Positions 16,669 through 24,771 of a stretch of 44,703 nucleotides of DNA are shown piece by piece. Every line of letters starts with the position of its first letter. Position 1 is the stretch's first letter. Source of the DNA: an uncultured Mailhella sp. (GTDB taxonomy: Bacteria; Desulfobacterota; Desulfovibrionia; Desulfovibrionales; Desulfovibrionaceae); NCBI GenBank assembly GCA_944322635.1, contig CALUPL010000062.1, forward strand, positions 1 through 44,703. Reading direction: 5' to 3'. The notes under the pieces are model-generated. The model was given only the letters and a program-made list of their open reading frames with translations, made no database searches and was not told the origin of the DNA. The translations under genes and the position numbers were made by a program.

Positions 16669-17100
16669 TCATTTTTCCACGCAGTGACGAATGGCGTCCA
16701 CGCCGAGCAGATAGCAGTCCTTGCCGAATCCGGCGATGACTCCGGTGGCGTTCTTTCCGGGAATGGTGGGTTCGCCAGTCTTATGAATATTGACCAGATG
16801 CACTTCCACGCTGGGAATGGGCAGAGAGCCGAGCGTTACACGGATGGCGTGACTGTACTGGGTGAACGGACCGGGGTTGATGATGATTCCGTCATACACG
16901 CCGTCAGCCTCCTGAAGCTTATCGACGATCAGCCCTTCGTGATTGCTCTGGAAATGGTCGAGCTCAAAACCGCACTTCTCCGCATAGGCGCGCACATATT
17001 CCACTATCTCGTCGAGAGTTGTTTCCCCCTCTCCGAAAGAGGGAGCTCTTTTGTGCATGCGGTTGAGATTGGCTCCGTTGATGAGAAGAATCTTCTTCAT
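16669..17100 (-). CDS. type II 3-dehydroquinate dehydratase-like protein, active site altered
   Basis: A 143-residue flavodoxin-like protein of the AroQ family: ILLINGANLN, FELDHFQSNHEGLIVDKLQEA, IIINPGPFTQYSHAIR and VEVHLVNIH align along the whole length. However, key catalytic positions differ from true type II dehydroquinases. The active-site Tyr of the RxPxxYG loop is Phe22 with a one-residue shortening, the His of THTS is Gln81, and the SN-R segment after the EVH motif is VN followed by HKTGEP. Asn75 and His101 are kept. It is the first gene of the IclR-controlled block. Either it dehydrates a different hydroxy-keto acid of this pathway or it is a non-enzymatic relative. ATG 17100 has AAGGAG upstream. 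Confidence 0.8.
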   Translation of the reverse strand: MKKILLINGANLNRMHKRAPSFGEGETTLDEIVEYVRAYAEKCGFELDHFQSNHEGLIVDKLQEADGVYDGIIINPGPFTQYSHAIRVTLGSLPIPSVEVHLVNIHKTGEPTIPGKNATGVIAGFGKDCYLLGVDAIRHCVEK

Positions 17101-17158
17101 GGCCGCTCCTTGTGATTCACCGGAAAATTTTTGTTCTCCACACAATGGTCATCCAATG

Positions 17159-17195
17159 ACTTTCAAATATGAAAGTTACTTCCAACAATTTTCTA
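17159..17195. promoter_or_regulatory. paired candidate IclR operators upstream of the aroQ-like gene
   Basis: ACTTTCAAATATGAAAGT (17159-17176) is a near-perfect palindrome. A weaker copy, ACTTCCAACAATTTTCTA, follows at 17178-17195. Their centres are 19 bp apart, the same as for the pair upstream of iclR. Confidence 0.55.
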
Positions 17196-17223
17196 AAAAA
17201 AATTCCCTCCAAATACTTCGTGG

Positions 17224-17261
17224 GTTTCATATAATTGAAACTTAATTCTGTATTTGGAAGT
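17224..17261. promoter_or_regulatory. second pair of candidate IclR operators
   Basis: GTTTCATATAATTGAAAC (17224-17241) is a perfect-arm palindrome, and AATTCTGTATTTGGAAGT (17244-17261) matches the inverse of the iclR-proximal site at most positions. Centres are 20 bp apart. Confidence 0.5.
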
Positions 17262-17395
17262 GACTTCATACTACACGTTCCCAGAAAAAGTGTCAACAAG
17301 CTGAAAAGAATATTCTTTCTTAATCTCTTTTTTTCTTTTTCTTCGGAGGCTTTTATTTTTACGGTATATAGTGAATTTATTATCAAAAAAATCAA

Positions 17396-17414
17396 ATTTT
17401 CATATTTGGAAAAT
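17396..17414. promoter_or_regulatory. additional palindrome of the same type
   Basis: ATTTTCATATTTGGAAAAT resembles the TTTC-N6-GGAAA core of the other candidate IclR sites. It is a single site without an obvious partner. Confidence 0.35.
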
Positions 17415-17497
17415 ACTTTAATTATTGATATCGAAAAAAGGAAAGACTCCGCACCTCAACCGAATGAAGCCGAAGCCTCCCCCTCCCCGCCCGAAAT

Positions 17498-18256
17498 TTA
17501 TTCGGCCCGATAGCCGAGAGCTTCGGACATTTCCGACGCGTAGCGCTTGACGAGAGCTATGATGCGTTCCGGCTCTCCCGGAATTTCAAACTCAAAATAC
17601 GGGCAGGCCATGCTTACTGCAGCAACATTCATTTTCTGGTAATCAAAAATGGGAGCAGAAAAACAGTGTATGCCCCGGGTGGACTCCTCGTGCTCCGAAG
17701 CGTAGCCGTCACGGCGCACCTGCTCAAGCTGTCTTTCAAGAATGCCCCGCTGCGTAATGGTCCGATCGGTCAGCGGGCGAAGTTCATGGGAAAGAATTCT
17801 GTCGCGCGTCTTCTGCGTGGCATAAGCCAGGAGCACCTTTCCCATGGCCGTACAGTGCAGCGGAAACGGAGCGCCTACCTGAGAAAGCAGCTTGATGGCG
17901 TTGTTGTGGGAATACAGAACGTCCAGAAACATACCGCTGTCCTTATTCATCACGCCGAGGTTGCAGGTCTTGTTGCTTTCCTCGCGCAGCCGCTCAAGAT
18001 ACGGGTGCAGCAGCTTGGACATATTGTTTTCTCTGGTAACGCAGGCACCTATGCCGGCCAGTTTCATGCTCACATAGTATTTTCTTGTGTCTTCATCAAA
18101 AGTTAAATAGTTTAATTCCGTCAGCTCCTTAAGTACCCTGAAACAGCTGCTTGCCGGAAAACCCGTATGGCTCAGGATCTGCGGATAGGCCACGCCCTTG
18201 GACTGATTGGCGGCAACGTATTCAAGGATCTCCAATCCTCGTGACAATGAACTCAT
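17498..18256 (-). CDS. IclR family transcriptional regulator
   Basis: A 252-residue regulator with an N-terminal winged helix-turn-helix (about 1-62, SLSRGLEILEYVAAN, PASSCFRVLKEL) and a C-terminal IclR effector domain (about 75-250, including PLHCTAMGKVLLAY and GYASEHEESTRGIHCFSAPIFD). It would act as a homodimer or tetramer on palindromic DNA and respond to a small organic acid. It is transcribed in the same direction as the catabolic block, which starts 398 bases downstream, and it lies next to the divergent lactate cluster. Paired 18-bp palindromes before both itself and the block argue that it is autoregulated and controls the uronate-like genes. Confidence 0.9.
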   Translation of the reverse strand: MSSLSRGLEILEYVAANQSKGVAYPQILSHTGFPASSCFRVLKELTELNYLTFDEDTRKYYVSMKLAGIGACVTRENNMSKLLHPYLERLREESNKTCNLGVMNKDSGMFLDVLYSHNNAIKLLSQVGAPFPLHCTAMGKVLLAYATQKTRDRILSHELRPLTDRTITQRGILERQLEQVRRDGYASEHEESTRGIHCFSAPIFDYQKMNVAAVSMACPYFEFEIPGEPERIIALVKRYASEMSEALGYRAE

Positions 18257-18387
18257 ATTTTTCCTTTCCTTAAAATGTTCTGCGGCGCCGAGCCGTCGGA
18301 AGGCCGACTCTCATGCGCCGGCTTTTCATCATACCACACCGAGAAAACTTCCTGTGGCGGACAAGTCCTCTCCCTCCTCAAAAAGAA

Positions 18388-18424
18388 ACTTCCAATATAG
18401 AAAGTAATTTCTAATATTAGAAGT
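18388..18424. promoter_or_regulatory. paired candidate IclR operators upstream of iclR
   Basis: ACTTCCAATATAGAAAGT (18388-18405) and ATTTCTAATATTAGAAGT (18407-18424) are two 18-bp palindromes with centres 19 bp apart. They match the sites before the aroQ-like gene, which supports autoregulation. Confidence 0.6.
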
Positions 18425-18442
18425 TATGTAGCCGTATTCTCT

Positions 18443-18468
18443 AATCCCGTCAATAGACGGGATTTTTT
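18443..18468 (+). terminator. perfect intrinsic terminator with no gene upstream on its strand
   Basis: AATCCCGTC and GACGGGATT form a 9-bp stem with an AATA loop followed directly by a T run. It works only in the plus direction, yet the only plus-strand sequence before it is antisense to iclR. It may end a short RNA. Confidence 0.8.
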
Positions 18469-18710
18469 CGTACTCCTTTGTCTCTCGTTCGCACACTCCC
18501 GCATGTATCCTCACCGGTCACAAGTATTCCCTGTTTTACCCCCGGAACACAGTCAAGTTCGTGATTTTCGAGTCAGCAGTCACTGCACATGAAGTCAAAA
18601 CCAATTTGTGCAATTTTTATTTTTTTTAATATCAAATGGCTATACCTCATCTCTCCACGTCTTTCCTTGAGAAAAAAACGACACGCGGAAGATTCGCCTT
18701 TAATATCAAA

Positions 18711-18735
18711 ACCCCCTTGCCTTCTTTGGGGTTTT
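18711..18735 (+). terminator. possible hairpin terminator or attenuator before the lactate cluster
   Basis: AAAACCCC and GGGGTTTT form an 8-bp stem around an 11-base loop, followed by CCCTTTATC. It lies about 70 bases before the first lactate gene and may be an attenuator. Confidence 0.4.
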
Positions 18736-18805
18736 CCCTTTATCTTATTAGGGTAAAAATTGTATTCAGCTCGTTGACTTTATAACCCTTCGGGGAGGGT
18801 GTGTC

Positions 18806-20191
18806 ATGATCAGTCCCAATCTTATCAAAGACCTGAGCGCTCTGCTGGGCGAAGAAAACGTATTCACCAGCGAAGCCGACAGGCAGTGCTATTCCTACGA
18901 CAGCGCCGTGCTGCCTTCCAAGGTGCCGGCGCTGGTTCTCCGTCCCACGCAGACCGAGCAGATAGGCGAAGTCGTCCGCCTGTGCTATGAGGCCGGCCTT
19001 GCCATCACCGTGCGCGGCGCAGGCTCCAACCTTTCCGGCGGCACCGTGCCGGACACCGTGGAAAGTGCCGTCATTCTTACCAACAGTCTGCAGAAGATCC
19101 TTGAAATCAACACCGAGGATCTGTACGCCGTCGTCCAGCCCGGCGTGGTCACCGCCCAGTTCGCCGCCGCCGTGGAGGCCAAGGGGCTCTTCTATCCGCC
19201 CGATCCCGGCTCCATGTCCGTGTCCACTCTGGCCGGCAACATTGCCGAAAACGCCGGCGGTCTGCGCGGCCTCAAGTACGGCGTGACCAAAGACTACGTC
19301 ATGGGCCTGGAATTCTATGACTACGAAGGCAACCTGGTAAAAACCGGCTCCCGCACCGTGAAGTGCGTGACCGGATTCAACCTGGCAGGACTCATGGTCG
19401 GTTCCGAAGGCACCATGGGCATCATCAGCAAGGCCATTCTCAAGCTGGTTCCGCCGCCCCGCGCCTCCCGCGCCATCACCGCTGAGTTCGCCGACGTGCA
19501 GGATGCCGCCGACGCCGTGGCCGCCATGATCGCCGCCCACGTCGTGCCCTGCACTCTGGAACTGCTTGATCAGGCGACGCTGAAGTATGTTGAAGCCGAC
19601 CAGAAGATCGGTCTTCCCGTCGATGCCGCCGCCATGCTGCTCATCGAAGTGGACGGTCATCCCGGCCAGGTGGCCGACGAAGCAGCCATTGTGGAGGAAG
19701 TGCTCAAAAAATGCAATGCCACGGGCATTCACATTCCCAAGGACGCCGAAGAAAAGAACAAGCTGTGGGCCGCACGCCGCAACGCCCTGCCCGCACTTGC
19801 CCGCGCCCGTCCCACCTGCGTGCTGGAAGACGCCACCGTGCCTCGTTCCAAGATTCCTGCCATGATCAAGAATCTCAACGAAATTGCGGCCAAGTACAAG
19901 CTGGACATGGGAACCTTCGGCCATGCCGGTGACGGCAACCTGCATCCCACCATTCTGTGCGACAAGCGCGACAAGGAAGAATTCTCCCGCGTGGAATCCG
20001 CCGTTGACGAAATCTTCGACGTTGCCCTCAAGCTCGGCGGCACCCTTTCCGGTGAGCACGGCATCGGCACGGCCAAGGCCAAGTGGATGGAAAAGGAAAC
20101 CAGCAAGGGCACCATTCTCTTCTCTCAGCGCATGCGCCGCGCCATTGACCCCAAGGGCCTGTTCAACGCCTGCAAGATCACGGGGATGTAG
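18806..20191 (+). CDS. glcD: FAD-linked oxidase, GlcD-type (D-lactate/glycolate dehydrogenase catalytic subunit)
   Basis: A 461-residue flavoprotein of the VAO/PCMH fold. The FAD-binding domain (about 40-220) includes VRGAGSNLSGGTVPD and PPDPGSMSVSTLAGNIAENAGG; the C-terminal domain carries GTFGHAGDGNLHPTIL and GGTLSGEHGIG, with active-site histidines. It oxidises a 2-hydroxy acid, most likely D-lactate, to the keto acid. With the GlcF-like partner next door it forms the D-lactate dehydrogenase found in the organic-acid-oxidation region of D. vulgaris (DVU3027/3028, from memory). Start ATG 18806 has GGGGAGG upstream. Glycolate is a possible alternative substrate. Confidence 0.88.
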   Translation: MISPNLIKDLSALLGEENVFTSEADRQCYSYDSAVLPSKVPALVLRPTQTEQIGEVVRLCYEAGLAITVRGAGSNLSGGTVPDTVESAVILTNSLQKILEINTEDLYAVVQPGVVTAQFAAAVEAKGLFYPPDPGSMSVSTLAGNIAENAGGLRGLKYGVTKDYVMGLEFYDYEGNLVKTGSRTVKCVTGFNLAGLMVGSEGTMGIISKAILKLVPPPRASRAITAEFADVQDAADAVAAMIAAHVVPCTLELLDQATLKYVEADQKIGLPVDAAAMLLIEVDGHPGQVADEAAIVEEVLKKCNATGIHIPKDAEEKNKLWAARRNALPALARARPTCVLEDATVPRSKIPAMIKNLNEIAAKYKLDMGTFGHAGDGNLHPTILCDKRDKEEFSRVESAVDEIFDVALKLGGTLSGEHGIGTAKAKWMEKETSKGTILFSQRMRRAIDPKGLFNACKITGM

Positions 20192-20193
20192 TC

Positions 20194-21504
20194 ATGAGCG
20201 ATATCTCCCGTCTTGCCAGAACTCTGATGAAGCTGGACGACAAGCTGGCCGACTGCATGCGTTGCGGTCTGTGCCAGGCTGTCTGCCCGGTGTTTGGCGT
20301 CACCCATAAGGAAGCCGACGTGAGCCGCGGCAAGCTTGCCCTTCTCGACAACCTTGCCCACAAGATCATTGAAGATCCCGACGCCGTGGAAGAAAAGCTG
20401 AACCGCTGCCTTCTGTGCGGTTCCTGCCAGGCAAACTGCCCCTCCGGCGTTTCCATTCTGGAAATCTTCATGGAGGCCCGTCAGGCTCTTGTGGACTATC
20501 GCGGACTGAACCCCGTGAAAAAGCTGGTGTTCCGCGAGCTGCTCACTCATCCGCAGCTGTTCAGCGCCATGATGCGCACCGCCGCCCCCTTCCAGGGGCT
20601 CGTCATGCGTCAGAAAGGCGCGAAAACCTATGACATGCCTCTTCTCAGCAAGCTCGTAGGCTCCCGCCACATCGCCAAACTTCCGTCCAAATCCCTCCAT
20701 GCCAAATACGGCAGTCTGCACACCGAAAGCCAGATAGGCGTCAAGGTGCTGTTCTTTGCCGGTTGCATGGCCGACAAATACTATACCCAGCTCGGTGAGG
20801 CATGCCTCAAGGTGCTCAAGCATCACGGCGTGGGCATAGTCATGCCCTCCGACCTCACCTGCTGCGGCATTCCCGCGCTGGCCTCCGGCGACCGCAAGGG
20901 TTTCGTGCTCGAAACGCAGAAGAATCTCGACGTGATCGGACGTGAACTCATCGGCGGCGGCATCGACTATGTCGTCACGCCCTGCGGCTCCTGCACGGCC
21001 ACGCTGAAGGAATGGTGGCCCTACTTCATTCAGGAGTTCTCTCCCGATCATCAGAAGACCATCAGAGCCGTGGCCGAACGCGTCATGGACATCAACGCCT
21101 TCCTCGTGGACGTGCTGCACGTGGATCAGATGGATCCCGGTGAACGCCATTCCGGCAAGGTCACCCGCGTGACTTTCCACGACTCCTGCCATCTGAAGAA
21201 GAGCGTCGGCGTCTATGAGCAGCCCCGCAAGCTCATCCGTCTGAATCCCGACTACGAACTCGTGGAAATGGCCGAAGCCGACCGCTGCTGCGGCTGCGGC
21301 GGCAGCTTTACCCTGTTCCATTACGATCTGTCCAAGGAAATAGGTCAGCGCAAGCGCGACAACATCGTAAAGTCCGGCGCTACGGCCGTGGCTACGGGAT
21401 GTCCTGCCTGCATGCTGCAGATTTCCGACATGCTCTCGCAGAACAAGGATGAAGTGGTGGTCAAGCATCCCATTGAGATCTATGCGAAAACGCTTCCGGA
21501 CTGA
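20194..21504 (+). CDS. glcF: GlcF-like iron-sulfur subunit of D-lactate/glycolate dehydrogenase
   Basis: A 436-residue electron-transfer partner starting two bases after the glcD-like stop. Two 4Fe-4S ferredoxin motifs lie at about 21-32 (CMRCGLCQAVCP) and 72-83 (CLLCGSCQANCP). Two cysteine-rich CCG domains follow, with CCGIPA near 223, HDSCHLKKS near 329 and CCGCGGSF near 364, typical of HdrB-like/GlcF subunits. It would pass electrons from the flavin subunit to a membrane carrier at the cytoplasmic face. The order and spacing show a shared transcript with the glcD-like gene. A hairpin follows it. Confidence 0.9.
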   Translation: MSDISRLARTLMKLDDKLADCMRCGLCQAVCPVFGVTHKEADVSRGKLALLDNLAHKIIEDPDAVEEKLNRCLLCGSCQANCPSGVSILEIFMEARQALVDYRGLNPVKKLVFRELLTHPQLFSAMMRTAAPFQGLVMRQKGAKTYDMPLLSKLVGSRHIAKLPSKSLHAKYGSLHTESQIGVKVLFFAGCMADKYYTQLGEACLKVLKHHGVGIVMPSDLTCCGIPALASGDRKGFVLETQKNLDVIGRELIGGGIDYVVTPCGSCTATLKEWWPYFIQEFSPDHQKTIRAVAERVMDINAFLVDVLHVDQMDPGERHSGKVTRVTFHDSCHLKKSVGVYEQPRKLIRLNPDYELVEMAEADRCCGCGGSFTLFHYDLSKEIGQRKRDNIVKSGATAVATGCPACMLQISDMLSQNKDEVVVKHPIEIYAKTLPD

Positions 21505-21512
21505 TTTCATCG

Positions 21513-21544
21513 AGGAAGAGCGGCCATGCCGAGCCGCTCTTCCT
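21513..21544 (+). terminator. hairpin after the GlcF-like gene
   Basis: AGGAAGAGCGGC and GCCGCTCTTCCT pair perfectly over 12 bp with an 8-base loop, followed by TTCTCC. The next gene starts 190 bases later, so read-through or a second promoter is needed for it. Confidence 0.6.
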
Positions 21545-21735
21545 TTCTCCGGTGCACAGAAAAGAACGATGCACCGTTTCTCTCTGCGTCTCCGTCATGC
21601 GGCCTGAGCCGATGACGGAGCAAGGATTCTGTCGCCTCTCGCGGCAAATCCCGACCCCAACCGCAAGTCCTGAGTCCGTCCGGCGCATTCCGCCGAGAGG
21701 ACTTCAGAAACGTAAAAACGCTCCAAGGAGTAACA

Positions 21736-22362
21736 ATGACTCAGGATCAACTTGTTGAAGTGGTGAAAGCCAAGGCGCCTTCAGTTCCTGTCACCTTCTA
21801 TGAGGCCAAGGACTTTGCAGACGCCATGCAGTACGCCGTTGACGTGACGGAAAAGAAACGTCACTGCGAAATGCTGCTGCCCGTTGAAGGCGAGCAGTAC
21901 GGTCCTGCCAGCGAAAACGGCTTCCCCACCCTTCTTGATCGCTTCATAGCCGCCCCCGGTCTTTCCGAAGAAGAGTTCGCCGTACTGGAAGAAAAGGCGG
22001 CAGGCACCGACATCACGCTGCTGCGCTCCGGTCTGCGCGACCATATGGGCGGATTCGACACCAGCATCACCTGGGCTGCCGGTCTTGTGGCCGACACCGT
22101 GACGTGCGTGGTCAATTCCAACAGCGAAGAAGTGCGCCTCGGCACCATGGTCGCCGAAGTGTCCATCATGCTGGTACGCAAGGGAACCCTGCTGGCAAAA
22201 GTGGAGGACGCCAACGATCTTCTGCTCGATCTCGTCAATCGCGGCGGTGCTTCCTACACGGCCTTCATCACCGGCCCCAGCCGTACGGCCGACATTGAAC
22301 GCGTGGGCGCCCTCGGCGTGCACGGTCCCCTCGAACTTCATATCGTGCTGCTGGAGGACTAA
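21736..22362 (+). CDS. lutC: LUD-domain protein, LutC type (L-lactate utilisation)
   Basis: A 208-residue LutC/YkgG-type protein. The C-terminal half shows the LUD fold features SGLRDHMGGFDTSITWAAGLVADTVTCVV and the family end FITGPSRTADIERVGALGVHGPLELHIVLLED. With LutA and LutB it forms an L-lactate dehydrogenase complex in the cytoplasm. It starts after AAGGAG and lies two bases before the LutB-LutA fusion. The N-terminal 50 residues are more variable. The gene order matches D. vulgaris DVU3032-3033 from memory. Confidence 0.87.
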   Translation: MTQDQLVEVVKAKAPSVPVTFYEAKDFADAMQYAVDVTEKKRHCEMLLPVEGEQYGPASENGFPTLLDRFIAAPGLSEEEFAVLEEKAAGTDITLLRSGLRDHMGGFDTSITWAAGLVADTVTCVVNSNSEEVRLGTMVAEVSIMLVRKGTLLAKVEDANDLLLDLVNRGGASYTAFITGPSRTADIERVGALGVHGPLELHIVLLED

Positions 22363-22364
22363 AC

Positions 22365-24515
22365 ATGGCCGACGCCAAGAACATGAAGGAATATCACGGT
22401 CAGATTCAGGAAGCGCTGGACGACAAGTTCCTCCGCGCCACTCTGGACAAGTTCGCCGTTGAATACAAGGCAAACCGCACCCGCATCTTCGAAGGTATGG
22501 ACGTGGACGGCCTCATCAAGGAAGTGGCCGACATCAAGGACAATGCGGCCCAGCACATGATGGAGCTCTTTGCCCAGTTCAAGACCGAGGCCGAAAAACG
22601 CGGCGTGCACGTGCACCTCGCCTCCACCGGAGCCGAGGCCAACCGCATCATTGCCAAGATCGCCAAAGAAAACAACTGCCACAACATCATCAAGTCCAAA
22701 TCGATGACGGCGGAAGAAATCCACCTGAACGACGCTCTCGAAAAGGAAGGCTGCCGCGTGGTGGAAACCGACCTCGGTGAATGGATCATTCAGCTTCGTC
22801 ATGAAGGTCCTTCCCACATGGTCATGCCCGCCATTCATCTTTCCCGCTATCAGGTCGCCGACCTGTTCACCGATGTCACCCATGTGCAGCAGGACAGGGA
22901 AGACATTCAGAAGCTCGTGAAGGTGGCCCGCAAGGAACTTCGCAGTGAATATGTGAAGGCCGACATGGGCATTTCCGGTGCCAACTTCGCCGTGGCGGAA
23001 GCCGGTCTCATCGGTACGGTCACCAACGAAGGCAACCTGCGCCTCGTGACCACCATGCCCCGTGTGCATGTGGTTCTTGCCGGCCTTGAAAAGCTCATTC
23101 CCACCATTGCCGATGCCCTCAAGGTGCTGCAGGTTCTGCCCAGAAACGCCACCGCTCAGGCCATCACCTCCTACATCACCTGGATTGCCGGTGCCAACGA
23201 ATGCGCCGTCGGCCCCGACGGCCGCAAGGAAATGCACATCGTCTTCCTCGACAACGGCCGTCTCAAAATCGCTCAGGATCCCGCCTTCAAGGACATTCTG
23301 CGCTGCGTGCGCTGCGGCGCCTGTGCCAATGTCTGCCCCGTGTATCGTCTTATCGGCGGTCACAAGATGGGCTATGTGTACATCGGCGCCGTGGGCCTTG
23401 CCCTCACCTATCTGTACCATGGTGCCGACAAGGCCCGTGCTCTGGTGCAGAACTGCATAGGCTGCGAATCCTGCAAGAACGTGTGCTCCGCAGGTATCGA
23501 TCTGCCTCGCATCACCATGGAAATCCGCTCCCGCCTCGTCAAGGCCGAAGGCAACAATACCGCCGGTTCCGTGATGAGCATGGTGATGAAGGACCGCGAT
23601 CGCTTCCACAGTCTGCTCAAGTTCATCAAGTTCTCGCAGAAGCCCCTCACCGTGAAGGGCGGCAAGTTCATCCGCCATCTGCCCGCCGTGCTCATGGGCG
23701 GAGATCAGAGCTTCCGTCAGCTGCCCGCTCTTGCTCCCAAGTCGTTCCGTCAGCTCTTCAAGAGCGTGGTGAACAACCCTGCCCAGCCCAAGTTCCGCGT
23801 AGCCATCTTCTCCGGCTGCGCACAGGACTTCGTGTACCCCGAACAGCTTGTGGCTGCCGTGCGTCTGCTCAACAGACACGGCGTGCATGTGGAGTTCCCC
23901 CTCAAGCAGACCTGCTGCGGCCTGCCTCTGGAAATGATGGGACAGCGTGAAACCAGTCTCCAGGTAAGCTCGCAGAACGTGAACGCCTTCGAGCCCGGCA
24001 AGTACGACGCCATCATCACACTGTGCGCCTCCTGCGCCGGTCACCTCAAGCACGCTTATCCCGATCTGCTGAAGGATACCCCGGATCATTACCGGACCGA
24101 CATCTTCTCCTCGAAGGTCATGGACTTCACCTCCTTCGTTTACAACAAGCTCGGCCTGCGTGCAGACGACTTTGTGAAGTCGAACGAAAAGGTGACCTAC
24201 CACTCGCCCTGCCATATGCGCAACATGGGCGTGACCGAAGAGCCCCGCGCTCTTCTGAACATGGTTGCCGACTATGTGCCTGCGACGGAAGAAGACATGT
24301 GCTGCGGCTTCGGCGGTACCTTCTCCGTGAAGTTCCCCGAACTCTCTGCCGAAATCGGCAAGAAGAAGCTGAAGAACAGCGAAGACACCGGTGCCTCCCT
24401 GGTGGTGACCGACTGCCCCGGCTGCGTCATGCAGATACGCGGCGTGGCCACGGCCAATGATTCGAGCATCAAGGTCGAGCACATCTCCGAGCTGCTTGCC
24501 CGTCAGATGAAGTAA
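22365..24515 (+). CDS. LutB-LutA fusion: LUD domain plus 4Fe-4S and CCG domains (L-lactate dehydrogenase subunit)
   Basis: A 716-residue protein joining what are separate LutB and LutA subunits in Bacillus. Residues about 60-300 form a LUD domain (KSKSMTAEEIHLNDALEKEG and GISGANFAVAEAGLIGTVTNEGN split over it). 4Fe-4S motifs lie near 314 (CVRCGACANVCPVY) and 364 (CIGCESCKNVCSAG). The C-terminal LutA-like half has CCG motifs near 515 (TCCGLPLEMMG) and 645 (CCGFGGTFSVKFPE). With LutC it should oxidise L-lactate to pyruvate. Such fusions occur in Desulfovibrio. A very stable terminator follows. Confidence 0.88.
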   Translation: MADAKNMKEYHGQIQEALDDKFLRATLDKFAVEYKANRTRIFEGMDVDGLIKEVADIKDNAAQHMMELFAQFKTEAEKRGVHVHLASTGAEANRIIAKIAKENNCHNIIKSKSMTAEEIHLNDALEKEGCRVVETDLGEWIIQLRHEGPSHMVMPAIHLSRYQVADLFTDVTHVQQDREDIQKLVKVARKELRSEYVKADMGISGANFAVAEAGLIGTVTNEGNLRLVTTMPRVHVVLAGLEKLIPTIADALKVLQVLPRNATAQAITSYITWIAGANECAVGPDGRKEMHIVFLDNGRLKIAQDPAFKDILRCVRCGACANVCPVYRLIGGHKMGYVYIGAVGLALTYLYHGADKARALVQNCIGCESCKNVCSAGIDLPRITMEIRSRLVKAEGNNTAGSVMSMVMKDRDRFHSLLKFIKFSQKPLTVKGGKFIRHLPAVLMGGDQSFRQLPALAPKSFRQLFKSVVNNPAQPKFRVAIFSGCAQDFVYPEQLVAAVRLLNRHGVHVEFPLKQTCCGLPLEMMGQRETSLQVSSQNVNAFEPGKYDAIITLCASCAGHLKHAYPDLLKDTPDHYRTDIFSSKVMDFTSFVYNKLGLRADDFVKSNEKVTYHSPCHMRNMGVTEEPRALLNMVADYVPATEEDMCCGFGGTFSVKFPELSAEIGKKKLKNSEDTGASLVVTDCPGCVMQIRGVATANDSSIKVEHISELLARQMK

Positions 24516-24525
24516 AAAAAAACAG

Positions 24526-24557
24526 GAGGCCCCGTCCCGTCCGGGGCGGGGCCTCTT
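24526..24557 (+). terminator. intrinsic terminator after the LutB-LutA fusion
   Basis: GAGGCCCCGTCCC pairs with GGGGCGGGGCCTC over 13 bp including one G-U pair, with a 4-base loop. The A run before and short T run after could allow function in both directions. Confidence 0.75.
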
Positions 24558-24771
24558 CAAAAAAAACGGCTCTGCGGAATTTTCCCTTTCCGGGAAAGCA
24601 CCCCATCCTGCAACCGGCAATGCAATGATTCCTCTCGGCCGCCCCGCCGACAGACAGGTTGCGGCCATAATTTCACGCCATCAGAACTCAAAAATACTCA
24701 ACCAGGAACAGGCATTACGCTTTTCCTGCATAATCCCGTTTACCTTCTTACAGACTGTAGAGGAGAGCACT

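Larger units (their letters stand above)
17101..17497. promoter_or_regulatory. AT-rich control region between iclR (3' end) and the catabolic block
   Basis: This 397-base gap holds the promoter region of the aroQ-like gene and its operon. It contains at least four 18-bp palindromic sites of one family (listed separately) and several T-rich stretches. No gene was seen in it. Confidence 0.6.
18257..18805. promoter_or_regulatory. divergent intergenic region between iclR and the lactate cluster
   Basis: This 549-base region holds the iclR promoter with two operator-like sites, a perfect plus-strand terminator (18443-18468), an AT-rich stretch around 18600-18640, and a CCCC/GGGG hairpin near 18712-18735. 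I could not assign a convincing sigma-70 or sigma-54 promoter for the lactate genes. No protein-coding gene was seen. Confidence 0.55.

Noticed and set aside
22359..24668. Long minus-strand open frame opposite the LutB-LutA fusion
   Set aside because: Repetitive His/Gly-rich translation without a domain, fully antisense to a gene with clear Fe-S motifs.
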